64,000 nucleotides of DNA from Terribium retamae (GTDB lineage: Bacteria > Pseudomonadota > Alphaproteobacteria > Rhizobiales > Rhizobiaceae), in assembly GCF_022347545.1 (NCBI RefSeq), contig NZ_JAKREW010000018.1:1-64000 (forward strand). The letters run 5' to 3'. The first letter of the stretch is position 1, and each line of letters starts with the position of its first letter. Positions 1-7,873 of the stretch are shown piece after piece. The position numbers were made by a program, and so were the translations under genes. The notes under the pieces are model-generated. The model was not told the DNA's origin, made no database searches, and saw only the letters and a list, made by a program, of their open reading frames with translations.

Positions 1-931
1 GGTCGCCCAGCGTGACGACCACGGCGCCGAGCACCACCGTCATCGGCAGGACCAGCGGGAAATGCCGCCCGGCCAGGAACCGCGCCAGATGCGGCACGAC
101 CAGCCCGACGAAGACGATCGGCCCGACCACGCCGACGGCACTTGCCGCGAGCGCGCAGGAGACCAGCAGCAATATCGAAAACTGCCGCCGATAGGAGAGA
201 CCGAAGGAGCGGGCGCTCGCTGCATCGAACTGCAGCAGCACCAGTGGGCGATAGATCAGCGGCAACACGGCCAGCCCCGCGATGGTGAAGGGCACCAGGA
301 AAAGCGCATGGTCCCAGCTGCGCGCATAGAGGCTGCCGGAAATCCATTCGAGGATGATCTCGATGCGCGCTGATCCCCAGCCGGCGATCAGGCCGATGGC
401 GATGGCATGGAGGACGGCGCCGATGGCGATGCCGCACAGCGTAATGCGCAGCGGGCTGAGCTCAAGCCGGAAGGCAAGCAGATAGATGATGCCGCCGGCC
501 GCCATGCCGCCGGCCATGCCGGCCAGCGGCAGCCAGGCCACGGGAAGTTCGGCCACGGTGTTCGAGCCCGGATTGAAGATATAGACGGTGAACAGCAGGA
601 AGATCGTCACCGTCAGCGTCGCACCCTGCGAAACCCCGATCAGCGATGGGTCGGCGAGCGGATTGCGCGTGATCGTCTGCAGGATCAGTCCGGCAACCGC
701 CAGCTGGATGCCGGCAAGCATGCCGGTGACGATGCGCGGCAGCCGGATGTCGAGGATGATCGATCGCGCCTCCGGCGAACCGGCTCCTCTCAATACCGAG
801 ACGACATCGGCGGCGGGAATGTCAACCACGCCGAGCAGCACCGCAGCCGCCAGGGACAGCAGAACCGCGGCGATGGCGGCCGGCAGCAGCCAGGTGTTCG
901 GTTTGCCGGATGCCCGGGAGACTGCCGTCAT
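1..931 (-). CDS. FecCD-family siderophore ABC permease (3' end off window)
   Basis: Inner-membrane permease of an iron-siderophore ABC importer, about 310 codons visible. It starts with ATG at 931, which overlaps the stop of the preceding permease gene as ATGA (928-931), so the two are translationally coupled. The translation is a run of hydrophobic helices and carries the FecCD signature around TRNPLADPSLIGVSQGA (near residue 75) and VGPIVFVGLVVPHLAR near the visible end. The stop codon lies beyond base 1. With the next two genes it forms a binding protein-permease-permease set; the ATPase gene is probably to the left of the window. The exact siderophore cannot be read from the sequence. Confidence 0.9.
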   Translation of the reverse strand, partial: MTAVSRASGKPNTWLLPAAIAAVLLSLAAAVLLGVVDIPAADVVSVLRGAGSPEARSIILDIRLPRIVTGMLAGIQLAVAGLILQTITRNPLADPSLIGVSQGATLTVTIFLLFTVYIFNPGSNTVAELPVAWLPLAGMAGGMAAGGIIYLLAFRLELSPLRITLCGIAIGAVLHAIAIGLIAGWGSARIEIILEWISGSLYARSWDHALFLVPFTIAGLAVLPLIYRPLVLLQFDAASARSFGLSYRRQFSILLLVSCALAASAVGVVGPIVFVGLVVPHLARFLAGRHFPLVLPMTVVLGAVVVTLGD

Positions 932-1977
932 GACGGCTGTGCCCTGAAGTCGAGCCGGTCGCGCTGGATCAGGTAGATGAAGATCGGTCCGCCCAGCAGT
1001 GCCGTCATGATGCCGACCGGCAGTTCCTTCGGGATCGCGACGGTACGGCCGACGAGATCTGCGCAAGTGACGATCAGCGCGCCGAGGGCCGCCGTGAGGG
1101 CGATCTCCCAGACGGCGCCTCTTGGGTTCAGGAGCCGGGCGATGTGCGGGGCGGCGAGACCGACAAAGGCGACGGGACCGGCGATCGGGGCGACGCCGGC
1201 CACGGGCAGGATCGCAAGGATGAGCAGCACGGGTTTCCAGACATCGAGCTGAAGCCCCATGCCGGCGGCGGCGTGGTCGCTCAGCGCAAACATCGCGACC
1301 ACCCTGTGCAGCGACAGCGCGCCGGCCACGCCGAGCACGACCCATGGCAGCATGTGGGCAAGCTGCGCCCAGCTTCGCCCCTGGAAGCCGCCCGACAGCC
1401 AGAACAGCAGCGCGGTGGATTGCGGCCCTGCCAGCAGCAGCACGTAGATGGTGACGGCGCCGAGGAACAGCGAGACGCTGAGGCCGCCCAGCGCCAGATG
1501 CAGCGGACGTCCGGTTCCGCCGCGGGCTACCCAGAAGGTCACCGTCGAAGCGGCAAGCCCGCCTGCAAGGCCAACGAACGGGTACCAGGCAGACGAAAGC
1601 CAGGGCAGGAAGACGAAGCAGGCCACGATCGGGGCGATCGCGCCGGCCGTGGCGCCGGTGATGCCGGGATCGGCGAGCGGATTGCGGGTCAGCGCCTGCA
1701 GCAGATAGCCCGAGACGGCCAGTCCGGCCCCCGCCACTGCAGCCGCGAGGCTTCGCGGCAGTCTGAGCGTCCAGACCAGGATGGATTCGATCTTGCCGTC
1801 GGGAGCCCACAGAACGCGCAGGGCATCATCGAAGGACAACATCCTGGCCCCAGGCATCAGGCCAAGCAGGATGACCAGCAGTGTCGCGACGACGACGAGG
1901 CCGATGGCCAGGGCGTTTCCGCCTTTCGCGGAAACGCGGGAATGCTCAATCTCTTTGCTGCGCAATTCCGGACGCAA
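928..1977 (-). CDS. FecCD-family siderophore ABC permease
   Basis: 349-residue FecCD permease partnering the gene at 1-931. The family motifs TRNPLADPGITGATAGA and VGLAAPHIARLLNP are present and multiple TM helices are evident, the first at about residues 23-41. The called start is TTG at 1977, because the same frame is closed upstream by the stop codon of the binding-protein gene (1987-1989). Oddly, residues 1-22 (MRPELRSKEIEHSRVSAKGG and the next two) are encoded by a mosaic intergenic repeat (1912-1994), so the start codon and N-terminus were supplied by, or rewritten by, a repeat. A start inside the first helix is the alternative. Family confidence is high, start confidence low. Confidence 0.88.
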   Translation of the reverse strand: MRPELRSKEIEHSRVSAKGGNALAIGLVVVATLLVILLGLMPGARMLSFDDALRVLWAPDGKIESILVWTLRLPRSLAAAVAGAGLAVSGYLLQALTRNPLADPGITGATAGAIAPIVACFVFLPWLSSAWYPFVGLAGGLAASTVTFWVARGGTGRPLHLALGGLSVSLFLGAVTIYVLLLAGPQSTALLFWLSGGFQGRSWAQLAHMLPWVVLGVAGALSLHRVVAMFALSDHAAAGMGLQLDVWKPVLLILAILPVAGVAPIAGPVAFVGLAAPHIARLLNPRGAVWEIALTAALGALIVTCADLVGRTVAIPKELPVGIMTALLGGPIFIYLIQRDRLDFRAQPS

Positions 1978-1994
1978 AGCCGCTGCTCACTTCC
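1912..1994 (+). repeat. Rhizobial mosaic repeat, copy 1 (inside gene starts)
   Basis: A hairpin module (GCGTTTCCGCCTTTCGCGG then AAACGC) is followed by a second module containing GCAATTCCGGACGCAAAGCC. The same two-module order occurs at 30433-30533 and, reversed, at 2915-3075 and 29602-29690. This copy covers the 3' end of the binding-protein gene and the first codons of the permease gene. Confidence 0.8.
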
Positions 1995-3102
1995 GGGCCT
2001 CGGCCGGGATGATCTTGGCGGCTTCCGCCTTCACGTCGACCGCCGGGAACACATCGGGATAAAGATAGTGGGCCGCTTCGCGCAGCACGATCTCGCGGGC
2101 GATCGGACCGTTCGTCTCCACCCACTGGTCGCCGACATAGAAGACCCGCTTGTTCTTCACCGCCGAGAGCTCCTGCCAGATCGGATTGTTCTCATGCGGC
2201 CGGTCGGGACCGGAATCGTAGATGAACAGGACTTCCGGATCCTTCTCGAGCATGGTCTCGAGGCTGAGATCGATGCCGAATTCGCCGCCCGGCGTCATCT
2301 TGCCGGCAATGTTGTCGCCGCCGATCGCCGCCACGATGGATGCGGCCGTGTTCTCGGTGTGGAAGGCGAAGGGAGTTTCGCCGCCCCACATGATCGCGAA
2401 GCGCGGGTGCAGGTCCTTCGGCGCCTTGGCGGTGAATTCCGCCAAATGTTCGCGGAATTCCTTGTTCAACTGCGCCCCGCGCTCAGGCTTGCCCAAGATC
2501 TTCGACAGCTCGGCGATCTCGCGGTCGCTGCCGTCCAGCAGTTCCATATTGTAGGCGACGTAGGGCGCGATCTTTTCCAGCTGCGGCGCGTTGCCGACCG
2601 TATAGCGCCGGATGGCAACGATAAGGTCGGGCTTTGCCTCTGAGAGCAGTTCGAGGTTCGGCTTGGCGCGCTGGCCGATCTGCTTCATGTCCTTGGTCAG
2701 GCCAAGCAGGAAATCGGGCTCGCGCCCGGCCGTCATATAGGTGCTCGCCACCGGCTTGATGCCGAGCGCGAGGGCGACATCGTCCGCGAAATAGGAGATC
2801 GAGGCGATGCGCTTCGGCTGCGCCGGAACCTCCACCGTGACGCCGCGATCATCCGTGACCTTGACGCTATCCTGGGCGCCGGCTGGAGCTGCGGCCGCAA
2901 TGGCCAGGCCGATCAAAGCAATTCCAGCAAAAGTGCGCAGCGGTTTTGCGTCCGGAATTGCGTAAAAAGAACGAGCAACTCCAGCAAAAGTGCGAAGCGG
3001 TTTTGCGTATGGAGTTGCGCTAAAACAAAAAGTCAGAGCGTTTCCGCGTTTGCGTGAAAAACGGAAACGCTCAAGCGTTGCTAATTTCAGTACGCTCACC
3101 AT
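1987..3102 (-). CDS. Iron-siderophore ABC transporter substrate-binding protein
   Basis: Periplasmic FepB/FecB-like (TroA-fold) binding protein, 371 residues as called, first gene of the siderophore operon. Typical features are an early segment VKVTDDRGVTVEVPAQPKRI after the signal peptide and the two-lobe pattern with LFIYDSGPDRPHENNP later. The start is ATG at 3102, preceded by GAAGGG. The first ~60 residues are unusual: they translate a repeat of ~160 bp, and its duplicated module gives AKPLRTFAG twice (residues 33-41 and 52-60). The hydrophobic core of the export signal follows directly and ends at about APAGAQ, residue 77. The leader is therefore far longer than a normal signal peptide. 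A non-ATG start closer to the hydrophobic core is possible. Confidence 0.88.
   Translation of the reverse strand: MVSVLKLATLERFRFSRKRGNALTFCFSATPYAKPLRTFAGVARSFYAIPDAKPLRTFAGIALIGLAIAAAAPAGAQDSVKVTDDRGVTVEVPAQPKRIASISYFADDVALALGIKPVASTYMTAGREPDFLLGLTKDMKQIGQRAKPNLELLSEAKPDLIVAIRRYTVGNAPQLEKIAPYVAYNMELLDGSDREIAELSKILGKPERGAQLNKEFREHLAEFTAKAPKDLHPRFAIMWGGETPFAFHTENTAASIVAAIGGDNIAGKMTPGGEFGIDLSLETMLEKDPEVLFIYDSGPDRPHENNPIWQELSAVKNKRVFYVGDQWVETNGPIAREIVLREAAHYLYPDVFPAVDVKAEAAKIIPAEARK
2915..3075 (-). repeat. Rhizobial mosaic repeat, copy 2, with one module duplicated, in frame in a CDS
   Basis: Reverse-orientation copy of the element. The module AGCAATTCCAGCAAAAGTGC..TTTTGCGTCCGGAATTGCG occurs at about 2918-2966 and again, slightly changed (CAACTCCAGC..TATGGAGTTGCG), at about 2975-3020. 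The GCGTTTCCG/CGGAAACGC hairpin module follows at about 3037-3072. No stop codon interrupts the reading frame of the binding-protein gene through it. Confidence 0.85.
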
Positions 3103-3410
3103 CGCGATGCCCTTCGCATGAAGACCGACATCGCTTTAGTTGTTAAAGAGGAGCGCTACAATCCACTTTCCGTGCGCTCGCACCGGTAAATCGAAAACGC
3201 TTGTCCGCCGGCGGGCAATCCTTGGGGGCTGCGCCGGCGGCTTTGGGGCCGTATCCGGACGGTCGGGCGAAGTTTACCTCGTCAACTCACGACCCCGTTG
3301 GCGGACGACGGTGACAGGCCCCAACGCTGCCACTCGTCCCCATCGAGCCCTCTTGAAGCCATGTCACGAAGTTGTTCGGGTTTCAGTCGGTCGAGACCGA
3401 CGGTCGTCTG
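3103..3410. other. Intergenic stretch upstream of the siderophore operon
   Basis: About 300 bases between the siderophore binding protein and the convergent end of the SDR gene. It should hold the operon promoter, but I could not recognise a convincing iron box, riboswitch or hairpin. Short open frames here have no recognisable protein features. Confidence 0.4.
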
Positions 3411-4190
3411 TTAGGCGGTCGGGACAGTGCCTCCGTCGATCACGTGCTCTGTGCCGGTGATGGACGACGCTCGGTCGGAAGCGAGGAACGCGATGAGGTC
3501 AGCAACTTCTCCAGGAGCAGCCGGTCGTCCGAGCGGGATGCCGCCGAGTGTGTCCATTATCACCTGCACCGCTTCCTCGTAACCGATGCCGGACTGTTCG
3601 GCGATGCGCAGCGCCAGACCGTTCTTGCCCGGATCGGCGATCCAGCCAGGAGACACCCGCACGACGCGGACGCCTTTTGGCGAGACCTCCTTGGAAAGGC
3701 TCTTGCTGTAGGTGTTGAGCGCGGCCTTGGCGGAGGCGTAGCCGGTCGTTGCCTGGGGCAGTGGCATTCGACCCTGGATTGAGGTCACATGAATGACGAC
3801 GCCTTTTCCCTGAGCCAGCATGCCGGGGATGAGAGCACGATCCAGCCTGACCGCCGGGAAGAAGTTCAAGTTAAACTCCTTATCCCATTCGGCATCATCC
3901 AGTGCTGCGAAGCCGCCGGATGGTGCGGAGGAGCCGCCCAGGACATTGACGAGAATATCGAGCCCGCCCAGTTCTCGCTGAACTGCATCCACGACCGTTG
4001 CAGCACCATCCCTGGTGGTGAGATCCGCAGCGACGAATGCAGCGCCAGCGAAGTCTGCGGGCTTGGTACGCGCGGTGGTCAACACGCGCGCCCCGAGCTC
4101 TTGAAAGAGCGCCACGGTCGCAGCGCCGGCTCCCATCGTGCCACCGGTGATCAAGGCACGGCGGCCCTCAAGCGTCAGGAAGGGGCTCAT
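3411..4190 (-). CDS. SDR-family oxidoreductase
   Basis: Classical short-chain dehydrogenase/reductase, 259 residues, the usual length. The N-terminal cofactor motif TGGTMGAG (about residues 15-22) binds NAD(P). The catalytic Ser is in HVTSIQG and the Tyr/Lys pair in [10 protein letters not shown]. The C-terminal substrate loop ends with [13 protein letters not shown]. It overlaps the SnoaL-like gene by ATGA (4187-4190), so the two are one operon, facing away from a LysR gene. The substrate is unknown; the pairing with a SnoaL/NTF2 protein and LysR is common for small detoxification or secondary-metabolism modules. Confidence 0.92.
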   Translation of the reverse strand: MSPFLTLEGRRALITGGTMGAGAATVALFQELGARVLTTARTKPADFAGAAFVAADLTTRDGAATVVDAVQRELGGLDILVNVLGGSSAPSGGFAALDDAEWDKEFNLNFFPAVRLDRALIPGMLAQGKGVVIHVTSIQGRMPLPQATTGYASAKAALNTYSKSLSKEVSPKGVRVVRVSPGWIADPGKNGLALRIAEQSGIGYEEAVQVIMDTLGGIPLGRPAAPGEVADLIAFLASDRASSITGTEHVIDGGTVPTA

Positions 4191-4519
4191 ACCGTGATCT
4201 CCAGACCGGCGATCTTGTCGCCCTTGAGAACGAAGAAGTACCGCAGATCGACCGGGCTTCCGGGAAAGTCACCGGACACATGTCCCGTCACAAGGGTCTT
4301 TCCGTTCTCGGTGGCGATGAGAAAGGGCTCGGTCAGGGTATACGAATACTTCTGATCGGTCTCGACCTTCCAGCGCCGGATGGATTCTCGGCCGGCGCGG
4401 ATTTCGCCTGCGTCCCGGACGACAGCATCGTCGGTGAAGGCTGCGGCAACGGCGTCGGGGCTGCGGGCGTTGTCGGCGTCGAAGTAGGCTTGGATGCTCG
4501 GTGGCAACTTGATCGTCAT
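4187..4519 (-). CDS. SnoaL/NTF2-like nuclear transport factor 2 family protein
   Basis: 110-residue small alpha/beta-barrel protein of the NTF2/SnoaL superfamily: an N-terminal helix ([20 protein letters not shown]), then [20 protein letters not shown], then strands ending in [18 protein letters not shown]. The start is ATG 4519 because AGGAG sits 7 bases upstream; a longer frame upstream lacks such a site. First gene of the pair with the SDR. Such proteins act as isomerases, cyclases or simple binding proteins, and nothing here fixes which. Confidence 0.85.
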   Translation of the reverse strand: MTIKLPPSIQAYFDADNARSPDAVAAAFTDDAVVRDAGEIRAGRESIRRWKVETDQKYSYTLTEPFLIATENGKTLVTGHVSGDFPGSPVDLRYFFVLKGDKIAGLEITV

Positions 4520-4538
4520 CTTGATTCTCCTGTGTATC

Positions 4539-4559
4539 CCCAAGCCCTTCTCGCTTGGG
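4539..4559. promoter_or_regulatory. Inverted repeat in the divergent LysR/SnoaL promoter region
   Basis: CCCAAGC and GCTTGGG, perfect 7-base arms with a 7-base spacer, 20 bases upstream of the SnoaL start codon and between the divergent operons. Candidate LysR operator or leader hairpin. Confidence 0.35.
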
Positions 4560-4655
4560 TCAGCGCATGTGCGGCTGGCAGGAGATAATCTACGGCTCGA
4601 CGAATGATCCGATAACTGGGATAGATAAGGACGAGGAATTGCGAAAAGAAGGACA

Positions 4656-5558
4656 ATGACGCGCGATATCTTGTCTGACATCGATGCTGTGATCAGCATT
4701 GCCCGGCATGGATCGTTTCGCGCCGCGGCACTTGATCTTGGCATGTCGACGACCGCCCTGAGCAATGCCATCGCCAAGCTGGAGCAGCGCTTGGGCATTC
4801 GGCTCTTCAATCGGACGACACGGAGCGTTTCCCTCACCGACGCGGGGAGGGCCTTCGTCGAACGAGTCGGCCCGGCGATGACGGATATCCACGATGCCCT
4901 GTTGGCCGCGCAGTCGCTACAGCAGACACCATCCGGCACGCTCCGCATCAACGCTTTTGCGTCGGCAGCGCGTGAAGTGTTGGCACCCCTCATGCTTCCG
5001 TTTCTGCAGCGTTACCCGCAGGTTCACATCGATCTGGTGACCGAAGGAAAGCTTGTCGACATCGTCGCCGCCGGCTTCGACATTGGTCTGAGACCAGCTG
5101 ACCTCGTGCCCATCGACATGATCGCCGTGCCCCTTGGGCTGCATCGTCAGCACGCGGTCGTGGCGTCACCGGAGTTTCTAGCCAAACACGGCAAACCGAA
5201 CGTGCCGACCGACCTCTATCGCTTCCGCTGCCTCCGCGCCCGTCTTCCAAACCACGCCTTGTTCCGATGGCGTTTCGCGAAAGACGGCGACGCCGTCCAG
5301 ATAGATGTCCAGGGCTCGCTCACCCTGGATGAGCCGAGCCTCGTTCGGATTGCCGCACAGAATGGCGTCGGGCTCGGTTATCTCATGGAAGCCGAAGTCC
5401 GAGAGGACATCGCGGCCGGCAGACTGGTTCAGGTTTTGGGAGATTGGACACCCAGCCTACCGCCGCTGGCGCTTTACTACCCAGGCCGAAAGAATCCGCC
5501 CGCCGCCTTCACAGCGTTCATCCAGGCCGCTCGTGAGTTTGCTTCTTCCGCGAAATAG
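4656..5558 (+). CDS. LysR-family transcriptional regulator
   Basis: 300-residue LysR-type regulator. The N-terminal winged HTH spans about residues 1-60 ([20 protein letters not shown], then [20 protein letters not shown]), followed by the periplasmic-binding-like effector domain. It is divergent from the SnoaL-SDR pair with a 136-base shared gap, so it probably controls that pair and itself. Its last 41 bases overlap the convergent small gene ending at 5518. Confidence 0.93.
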   Translation: MTRDILSDIDAVISIARHGSFRAAALDLGMSTTALSNAIAKLEQRLGIRLFNRTTRSVSLTDAGRAFVERVGPAMTDIHDALLAAQSLQQTPSGTLRINAFASAAREVLAPLMLPFLQRYPQVHIDLVTEGKLVDIVAAGFDIGLRPADLVPIDMIAVPLGLHRQHAVVASPEFLAKHGKPNVPTDLYRFRCLRARLPNHALFRWRFAKDGDAVQIDVQGSLTLDEPSLVRIAAQNGVGLGYLMEAEVREDIAAGRLVQVLGDWTPSLPPLALYYPGRKNPPAAFTAFIQAAREFASSAK

Positions 5559-5829
5559 GCCTCAGCGCACATTCCCCGTTACCATCTGCACGAGATTCTG
5601 TCGTTGCGAGACTCCTGAAAAATTCGGCACGACAGCTCCTTGATGGCTTTGGCGGCACGAATTGCGGGATTGCGATTCCCCGCCGCTTGAAAAGCTCTGC
5701 CAACTTGCCTTCGATCTTGCGGCATCCGCAGTTGCGGACGTGGTCCAGGTGCCAAGCGATGCGTTCGTCCTCGCTCGCATTCCTCGGCATTCTGTGCGCG
5801 ACGTGCCATTTGCGATTGATCTTCCCCAT
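5518..5829 (-). CDS. Small conserved Cys/His-rich hypothetical protein
   Basis: 103-residue protein. The first ~55 residues resemble a small family I recall from Proteobacteria that begins MGKIN..WH..HRMP and has a [11 protein letters not shown] core, i.e. a His-x2-His-x3-Cys-x-Cys cluster that could bind a metal. The start at 5829 is set by GGAGG 8 bases upstream; the open frame runs further upstream but lacks this. The tail after about residue 60 ([17 protein letters not shown]) looks less conserved and overlaps the end of the LysR gene, so the original stop may have been lost. Function unknown. Confidence 0.6.
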   Translation of the reverse strand: MGKINRKWHVAHRMPRNASEDERIAWHLDHVRNCGCRKIEGKLAELFKRRGIAIPQFVPPKPSRSCRAEFFRSLATTESRADGNGECALRPISRKKQTHERPG

Positions 5830-5949
5830 CGGCGGAACCTCCTGCAAGGGATGTTCGCACAGGCGCGCACTTTCCACCTTGCGCGAGATCAACGTCCCTC
5901 GTCTGGAAAGCACCTATCCTCTTGCCCTCGTCAGGACAGGAGACCTTCG

Positions 5950-6426
5950 ATGGATACCGCACTTCGGACCAAGATTCTTGAGCTGCTCGCCGAGCACCGC
6001 ATACTCACTCTCGCCACGCTTCGTCCGGACGGCTGGCCGCAGGCGACGACGGTCGGCTATGTCAGCCGTGGGCTGAGGCTGTGGTTCATGACGGGCAAGG
6101 ACACGCAGAAGGCTAGGAACCTAGCGCGCGACAACCGCGTCTCGCTCACCATCGATCATGACACGACCGACCCGATGGCCATAGGCGGGCTTTCGATGGC
6201 CGCCCGCGCCTTTCCTGTCGCTGAGGAAGCGACGATCCGGGAGATCCTGTTTGTGGAGCTTCCAAAGAAGTACCCTGAATACGTATCGATGATGACCGGC
6301 CTCGACATCTCCGGCGTCGCCGTCTTCGAGCTCCAGCCCCAGGTGATCTCGGTTCTCGACTATTCCAAGGGTTTCGCCCACACGGATGAGGTGACCGTCA
6401 CCGAAGCGGACCGCGCAGCGGCGTGA
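5950..6426 (+). CDS. Pyridoxamine 5'-phosphate oxidase-fold (flavin/F420-type) protein
   Basis: 158-residue split-barrel protein of the PNPOx-like superfamily. It opens with LLAEHRILTLATLRPDGWPQ, the usual first strands in which the backbone contacts FMN, and continues with LRLWFMTGKDTQKARNLARD, the cofactor phosphate-contact region. Start ATG 5950 with AGGAG upstream. It stands alone. The substrate is not predictable; relatives bind FMN, F420 or heme. Confidence 0.82.
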   Translation: MDTALRTKILELLAEHRILTLATLRPDGWPQATTVGYVSRGLRLWFMTGKDTQKARNLARDNRVSLTIDHDTTDPMAIGGLSMAARAFPVAEEATIREILFVELPKKYPEYVSMMTGLDISGVAVFELQPQVISVLDYSKGFAHTDEVTVTEADRAAA

Positions 6427-6652
6427 CACTGCAGGCAGTGTAAGACCTTGGAGCAAGAAGGGGCCCGGTTGGTTCTAATCGCTGCGAACGGGGAGAATGA
6501 AGGTGCAAAGCTGCCGCGCGTTGTGTGAACCAGGAACCGCGCAAAAAAATTCGACGGGACCGGCCGGCCCATGGTCCCGTGGTGGCGTTCTGCCCAGGCG
6601 GCCCGGATTGCCCTCGATTGACAGGGCCGCGGAGTGTTCACCTGCCCTCGTT

Positions 6653-7573
6653 CTACCCACCCACGGGAGAAGCTTCGGGCAGCCGCTTCTTCGTGGTTTC
6701 CCGCAGATGCCTGAGGAACGTGGCCAGCACCTTTGAGCGATTGCTGCGGTCCCAGACGGCGGAGATGGGCAGTTTTTCCGTCAGGTCGCTGAGCGGGCGC
6801 ACCGCGACACCCTGCCGGGCCATGTTTCCGATGCAATTGGAATAGATGGCGACACCCGCGCCGACGATGACGAGGCCAAAGATCCCGTCGCTGTTGGTTG
6901 CTTCCAGGACGATATCGGGAAAAAAGCCTCGCGCCCGGCATTTGGCAAAGACCTGCTGACGAAAAACCACCCAACTGTCACCGGTGCCGAACACGAACTT
7001 CTCATCCTTGAGTTCGGCCAATGTCAGCGTCTCCTTCTTTGCCAGCGGATGGTCGGAGGGGAGCACCACCACATATTCGTTCTCATCGAAAACCAGGCTG
7101 CTCGTCGATTGATGATCGAACTCACCATACATGAAGCCGATGTCGATGGAGTTCTGCAGGATCGCGACATGCTGGCGAACGGTCGGCATGAAGATCAGAT
7201 CCAGATGAATATCCGGATGCGCCAGGTTAAAGTCGCGCAGGAATTCGGGCAGCTTCCCATTGATCGCAAAGTCGGTATAGGCCACGCGCAATTCGCCCTG
7301 CAGGCCGCGGGCTGCCTTGCGGGTTCGTGCGATCGCCAGTTCGATCTGACCTGTTACGCCTGAAATCTCGGTCAGGAACACCTTGCCGGCTTCGGTCAGT
7401 TCCACCCGCCGCGTCGAACGGGTGAGCAAAGGCGCACCGATTTCGGCTTCGAGCTGCTGAATGGTCTTCGAGAGCGCCGGCTGGGCTATGCGCAGATTGT
7501 TGGCAGCCCGCCCGAAATGCAGCTCGTTTCCAACCATCTGGAACGCGCGCAAATGGCGCAGATCGAGTGCCAC
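6653..7573 (-). CDS. LysR-family regulator of the adjacent transporter/V4R/M19 genes
   Basis: 306-residue LysR-type regulator with an HTH at residues 1-60 (HFGRAANNLRIAQPALSKTI, LEAEIGAPLLTRSTRRVELT) and an effector domain after about residue 90. It is divergent from the MHS transporter gene, and a near-perfect LysR-type palindrome (7587-7607) lies just upstream of its own start. That placement implies autoregulation and control of the transporter, V4R and M19 genes. Confidence 0.93.
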   Translation of the reverse strand: MALDLRHLRAFQMVGNELHFGRAANNLRIAQPALSKTIQQLEAEIGAPLLTRSTRRVELTEAGKVFLTEISGVTGQIELAIARTRKAARGLQGELRVAYTDFAINGKLPEFLRDFNLAHPDIHLDLIFMPTVRQHVAILQNSIDIGFMYGEFDHQSTSSLVFDENEYVVVLPSDHPLAKKETLTLAELKDEKFVFGTGDSWVVFRQQVFAKCRARGFFPDIVLEATNSDGIFGLVIVGAGVAIYSNCIGNMARQGVAVRPLSDLTEKLPISAVWDRSNRSKVLATFLRHLRETTKKRLPEASPVGG

Positions 7574-7873
7574 CGGCAGTCCTCCATTGATATTTCGGGG
7601 TTATCAATAAAGCACCCATCAATATTTTACAAACGCGCCCTTGGCCATGATCCTTGGTTGCGAGGAATTGCAGCGAAGTCGACTGGAATTCCTCCGCGCC
7701 CGCCATCCATACGCATGGCGGGTCAAGGGCTGAACGCGAACAGCGGCGCTCATACGAACACCGGGAGACGTCGAAAAGACGCGCCGGCGTTTCGGCAAAC
7801 TGGTCAGGCCAGTATGCCGGTGGGGGCCAAAGATCCGCGCAGCTCACAGTGTCAGATTCGGGAGGATATCTGC
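7574..7873. other. Divergent promoter region between LysR and MHS transporter
   Basis: A 300-base gap. It holds the LysR-type palindrome at 7587-7607 with a further ATCAATAT half-site nearby, then a leader to the transporter whose ribosome site GGAGG lies at 7861-7865. No coding sequence is convincing here. Confidence 0.55.
7587..7607. promoter_or_regulatory. LysR-type operator (T-N11-A palindrome)
   Basis: TTGATA and TATCAA, perfect 6-base arms separated by 9 bases, containing the T-N11-A pattern of LysR sites. It lies 14 bases upstream of the LysR start codon, between divergent genes. Confidence 0.6.
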
